This document shows, one piece after another, positions 36,287 to 39,256 of a stretch of 39,256 nt of DNA. Both the position numbers and the translations under genes were made by a program. Source of the stretch: Rhodothermales bacterium (GTDB lineage Bacteria > Bacteroidota > Rhodothermia > Rhodothermales > UBA10348); NCBI GenBank assembly GCA_030830105.1, contig JAURNP010000151.1, forward strand, positions 1 through 39,256, given 5' to 3'. The notes under the pieces are model-generated. The model was not told the DNA's origin, did not search any database, and saw nothing but the letters and a program-made list of their open reading frames with translations. Numbering within the stretch: the stretch's first letter is position 1; every line of letters begins with the position of its first letter.

Positions 36287-37426
36287 TCAGTCGGCCGACT
36301 TTTGATTCGAATGCGTCTCCTCTGCCATTACCTGATTCGCATTCTGGAACGTGTGCGCAATCGTTTCCATGTGGCGCAGGAATTCACGTTTGTCATAGCC
36401 AGGAGCGAAAACCATCCCGTCGATCATGTAGAGACGGCGGGAGTCATCATCATAGAACGCGTAGTTCACAAATGGTCCGCCCATACCCCATTCGGCCAGG
36501 TCACCATTGTCGCGACGCTCGACCATGTGCCAAAGACCCCTCGTCTCGAACCCGTATCGGCCCAGGAAGTCAATATTCTCGGTGTTCAATTCGCGGCGAT
36601 AATCAATGGTTACGAATCCATCCAGGTTACCCTGGATATGCGTCTTCGTCAGTCGATCGCGGGCGGCATGGATCCAGGACGGATTCAGGTTGGCCGGATT
36701 GAAGTCGTCGATGTAGTAGACGAAAAGGCTGCGCCAGGAATTCTGGTCGATCACACGGCGGAGCCATACGAAGTTGGTGGTATCGATGGCCGAGAAGTAA
36801 TCGTGCTGCACCTTGACACGAAACTCGTGCTTGTCGAGCAGCGCCTGCTCCATGTCAAACTGGCGACCTTTTTCGAACATGTCCAGCTCAACCCGTTGAC
36901 GCGTGATGTCATTGAATTGGTACTGGATGTCTTCACCACGCTCCTCAAGCTCGGCAATAATGGCTTCTTCTGTCTGCCCAAATACGTAGATCACCTGCTG
37001 CCCGGAGCGCCACAGATCCCGACGGGGGATGATCGATACGCTTCCATTGCGAATGGCTTCCTGTGCTTCTGCGTCCAGGCGGGCGCGCAGGAATGCAGCC
37101 TCTCGTGTCGAATCGGAAAGCGGAGCTACAACCAGGATGTTTTTCTGCTTCTGGATGGTCTCGATGATCCGGTTTGACGTGAGGGTCATGCGCTGCAGGT
37201 GGAATGCCCGTTCCGGCGCAGGCAGCGTTCCCAAATAAGGAGCTACGTTGCCACGGATGGCATCTCCCAATTCACCGCTCCAACTAGCGGAGTCCGTGAC
37301 AACAACCACGTCTCCTTCCTTTCCGACAGCTTCCGGACGGTACTCCAGGGTCTCACAGCCTGCCATGACGGCTATCGTCAGCAGGAGGAAGAAGGACATG
37401 ACAGGGTGAATGATTCGCTTTCGCAT
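36287..37426 (-). CDS. DUF4837-family lipoprotein
   Basis: Lipobox (IAVMAGCETLEY); GDVVVVTDSASWSGELGDAIRGNVAPYLGTLPAPERAFHLQRM, RRDLWRSGQQVIYVFG, RGLWHMVERRDNGDLAEWGMGGPFVNYAFYD; resembles DUF4837 proteins of Bacteroidota. Confidence 0.7.
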   Translation of the reverse strand: MRKRIIHPVMSFFLLLTIAVMAGCETLEYRPEAVGKEGDVVVVTDSASWSGELGDAIRGNVAPYLGTLPAPERAFHLQRMTLTSNRIIETIQKQKNILVVAPLSDSTREAAFLRARLDAEAQEAIRNGSVSIIPRRDLWRSGQQVIYVFGQTEEAIIAELEERGEDIQYQFNDITRQRVELDMFEKGRQFDMEQALLDKHEFRVKVQHDYFSAIDTTNFVWLRRVIDQNSWRSLFVYYIDDFNPANLNPSWIHAARDRLTKTHIQGNLDGFVTIDYRRELNTENIDFLGRYGFETRGLWHMVERRDNGDLAEWGMGGPFVNYAFYDDDSRRLYMIDGMVFAPGYDKREFLRHMETIAHTFQNANQVMAEETHSNQKSAD

Positions 37427-37493
37427 GCAGTTGGGGTACTAATGGCTCCACCGGGGAAGCCGTTCAACACAATCCAAGCCGAATCGGTTCGAA

Positions 37494-38324
37494 TCAGGCG
37501 AGGGTGCCACTTTTTAGCTCTCGGACAAAGGCTGAGATCGCAGCCAGTTTGGTTTCACGCGGCATGGCGTCATTGTCCCAGCATTCGCCGACCAGATTGA
37601 CCAAGGCCGACCCGACAATGGCACCGTCGGCCTCGGAAACCATCGCCCGGACATCATCCGCCGATCGAATGCCGAATCCGACGAGCAATGGATTCCGGGA
37701 GATACGCTCTTTGACATGGCTGAGATAGGCCAGAACAGGGTTTGTGTCGCCTTTGTCTGTACCTGTGACGCCAGTGACGGATACAGCATAGACGAACCCA
37801 GAGGAAAGCCGATCAATGAAATCCAGTCGGGCATCAGGCGTGGTGGGCGAAACGAGACATACCGTGTCAACGCCGTGCTCGGAAGCGGCCCGGAAAAACG
37901 GAGAATCCGGATCTGGGAGCACGTCAGGAAGAATGACTCCCTGCACTCCACAAGAGCGAGCATCACGAAAAAAGTTGCTGATTCCGTACTGCAGAACAGG
38001 ATTACCGTAGCCCATCAGCAGGAGCGGTGTTTCCGAATCGGCGGTGAACTCCCGCGCGTACGCAAGCGTGCGTTCCATGGTGACGCCCGCCGCCAGAGCG
38101 CGGGCACTGGATCGCTGAATGGGCACGCCTTCGGCTAACGGGTCGCTGAAAGGCATGCCCAGCTCGATAAAATCAGCTCCCCCGGCATCAATGGCACGCA
38201 ATACGTCGGGCGTCGCGTCCAGATCGGGGAAGCCGCTGGTCACAAACATACCGAGGGCCTTTTCACCACGCTCAGTAAGCGCACGAAGGTGCGCTGTCAA
38301 ACGGCTTTCAAGTGATACCGTCAT
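37494..38324 (-). CDS. trpA: Tryptophan synthase alpha chain
   Basis: DFIELGMPFSDPLAEGVPIQRSSARALAAGVTMER, LLLMGYGNPVLQYG, GVQGVILPDVLPDPD, FVYAVSVTGVTGTDKG, LVGFGIRSADDVRAM. Confidence 0.95.
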   Translation of the reverse strand: MTVSLESRLTAHLRALTERGEKALGMFVTSGFPDLDATPDVLRAIDAGGADFIELGMPFSDPLAEGVPIQRSSARALAAGVTMERTLAYAREFTADSETPLLLMGYGNPVLQYGISNFFRDARSCGVQGVILPDVLPDPDSPFFRAASEHGVDTVCLVSPTTPDARLDFIDRLSSGFVYAVSVTGVTGTDKGDTNPVLAYLSHVKERISRNPLLVGFGIRSADDVRAMVSEADGAIVGSALVNLVGECWDNDAMPRETKLAAISAFVRELKSGTLA

Positions 38325-38835
38325 TACAAGGCCCCCGCAATCGTTTGCATATCCTTATCGCCGCGGCCGGAGCAGTTCAGAACGATCAACTGATCAGGGG
38401 TGGTTTCTGAGGAAATGCGTGCCAGGCCGGCGATGGCATGAGCCGTTTCAAGCGCCGGAATGATGCCTTCCGTCTCCGACAATAGCTTTACCCCGAACAT
38501 GGCCTCATCATCCGTGGCCGATATGTACTCGACGCGACCGGACTGTTTGAGCCACGCGTGCTCCGGACCGACGCCAGGATAGTCCAGACCTGCAGAAATC
38601 GAATGAGCCAGGTCCACCTGACCCTCGCTGTCCTGCAGCAAATAGCTCAAGGCGCCGTGCAGGATGCCCGGGCGGCCAAGCGTCAGTGTTGCGGCGTGAC
38701 GTCCGTCGAGCCCTTCTCCGGAGGCCTCGACACCGATGCAGCGGACATCGGGATTATCCAGGAACGGGTGGAAGAGGCCGATGGCGTTGGATCCGCCACC
38801 CACGCATGCAACGAGGATATCGGGATCTGTGCGCG
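38324..38835 (-). pseudogene. trpB: Tryptophan synthase beta chain, C-terminal part only; N-terminal part replaced by unrelated sequence at about 38820-38840
   Basis: [109 protein letters not shown]...[14 protein letters not shown] matches TrpB; the PLP-Lys and VIGSVVGPHPYP regions are absent. Confidence 0.88.
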
Positions 38836-39010
38836 CGATCACGTCTCGGACGGCAAGGGCCTGCGCCTCTTTGCGCGAGATGTCGCGTAAGAGGAGGCCC
38901 GGGCCTTTGCGGGAGAGGCCCGCGCTATAAAAGGCGATGCGTAGGTCTTTTGCCCAAAGCGGTGAGGCAGTTGGGACGAGGAGCAGGAGTGCGTAAACGA
39001 TCAGGCCGAG
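38825..39010 (-). pseudogene. N-terminal fragment of an endonuclease/exonuclease/phosphatase (EEP) family protein with signal peptide, fused in frame to trpB
   Basis: [64 protein letters not shown] resembles the start of EEP proteins ('[22 protein letters not shown]...VIAxxxPDIL'). Confidence 0.65.
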
Positions 39011-39246
39011 GCGGTTTGCAATCCGCTTTTTTCGGCTTCTGAGTAGGCGCGATTGCGCTTTTCCTCGATCAACTCGGCGATCCGGCCCATGGCGATACCA
39101 CGCATGATCATACTGGCAGGAAGAAAGGCCCATGCTGTCATCGTCCAGATCAAGGTTTGCGGATTCTGCATCGAGATCGGATCAATGAAGCTTGATGCAG
39201 CTTTCACAATGGCTGGGATCAAGAATGGCAGCAAAATTCCTAACAC
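39001..39246 (-). CDS. Small two-TM hypothetical protein
   Basis: 81 aa with two hydrophobic segments ([34 protein letters not shown]); overlaps the start region of the EEP fragment. Confidence 0.5.
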   Translation of the reverse strand: MLGILLPFLIPAIVKAASSFIDPISMQNPQTLIWTMTAWAFLPASMIMRGIAMGRIAELIEEKRNRAYSEAEKSGLQTASA

Positions 39247-39256
39247 AATGTTAAGA

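Noticed and set aside
1-39256. CRISPR arrays, tRNA/rRNA genes, transposases, phage genes, toxin-antitoxin pairs
   Set aside because: None seen on manual inspection of the sequence and ORF translations; automated tools were not available.

Overview
This window is a mostly housekeeping chromosomal segment from a Bacteroidota/Rhodothermota-like bacterium. The lineage is inferred from DUF4837, PorV-like, YpdA and T9SS-type C-terminal signatures, not from a search. Recognisable genes are metH (C-terminal part), bioY, rsmA, mgtE, ccmE/ccmD-like/ccmC/ccmB, murB, an SPFH protein, an MGMT-fold protein, aroA, add, tatA, sucD, engB, serA, arcA-tadA-ypdA, a Kelch lipoprotein, truA, aroK, a damaged recQ, DUF4837, trpA and a trpB 3' part. 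The centre (about 16.5-29.4 kb) is an accessory-looking envelope locus: a TonB-dependent receptor, a giant secreted protein with a T9SS-like C-terminus, a PorV-like protein, a heptaheme cytochrome-TPR lipoprotein and an FG-GAP/ASPIC-UnbV protein. The most notable observations are: (1) an array of about 10 consecutive stem-loops in the ~540-nt leader of the TonB receptor, downstream of a near-consensus -35/-10 promoter; (2) a chimeric ORF at the right end that joins the TrpB C-terminal half to the N-terminus of an endonuclease/exonuclease/phosphatase-family protein, probably an assembly chimera or recombination junction; (3) a recQ frame break with loss of the helicase motif IV region; (4) an in-frame TAG in metH replacing a glutamine codon at the left end. 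No CRISPR array, tRNA, rRNA or transposon was found.
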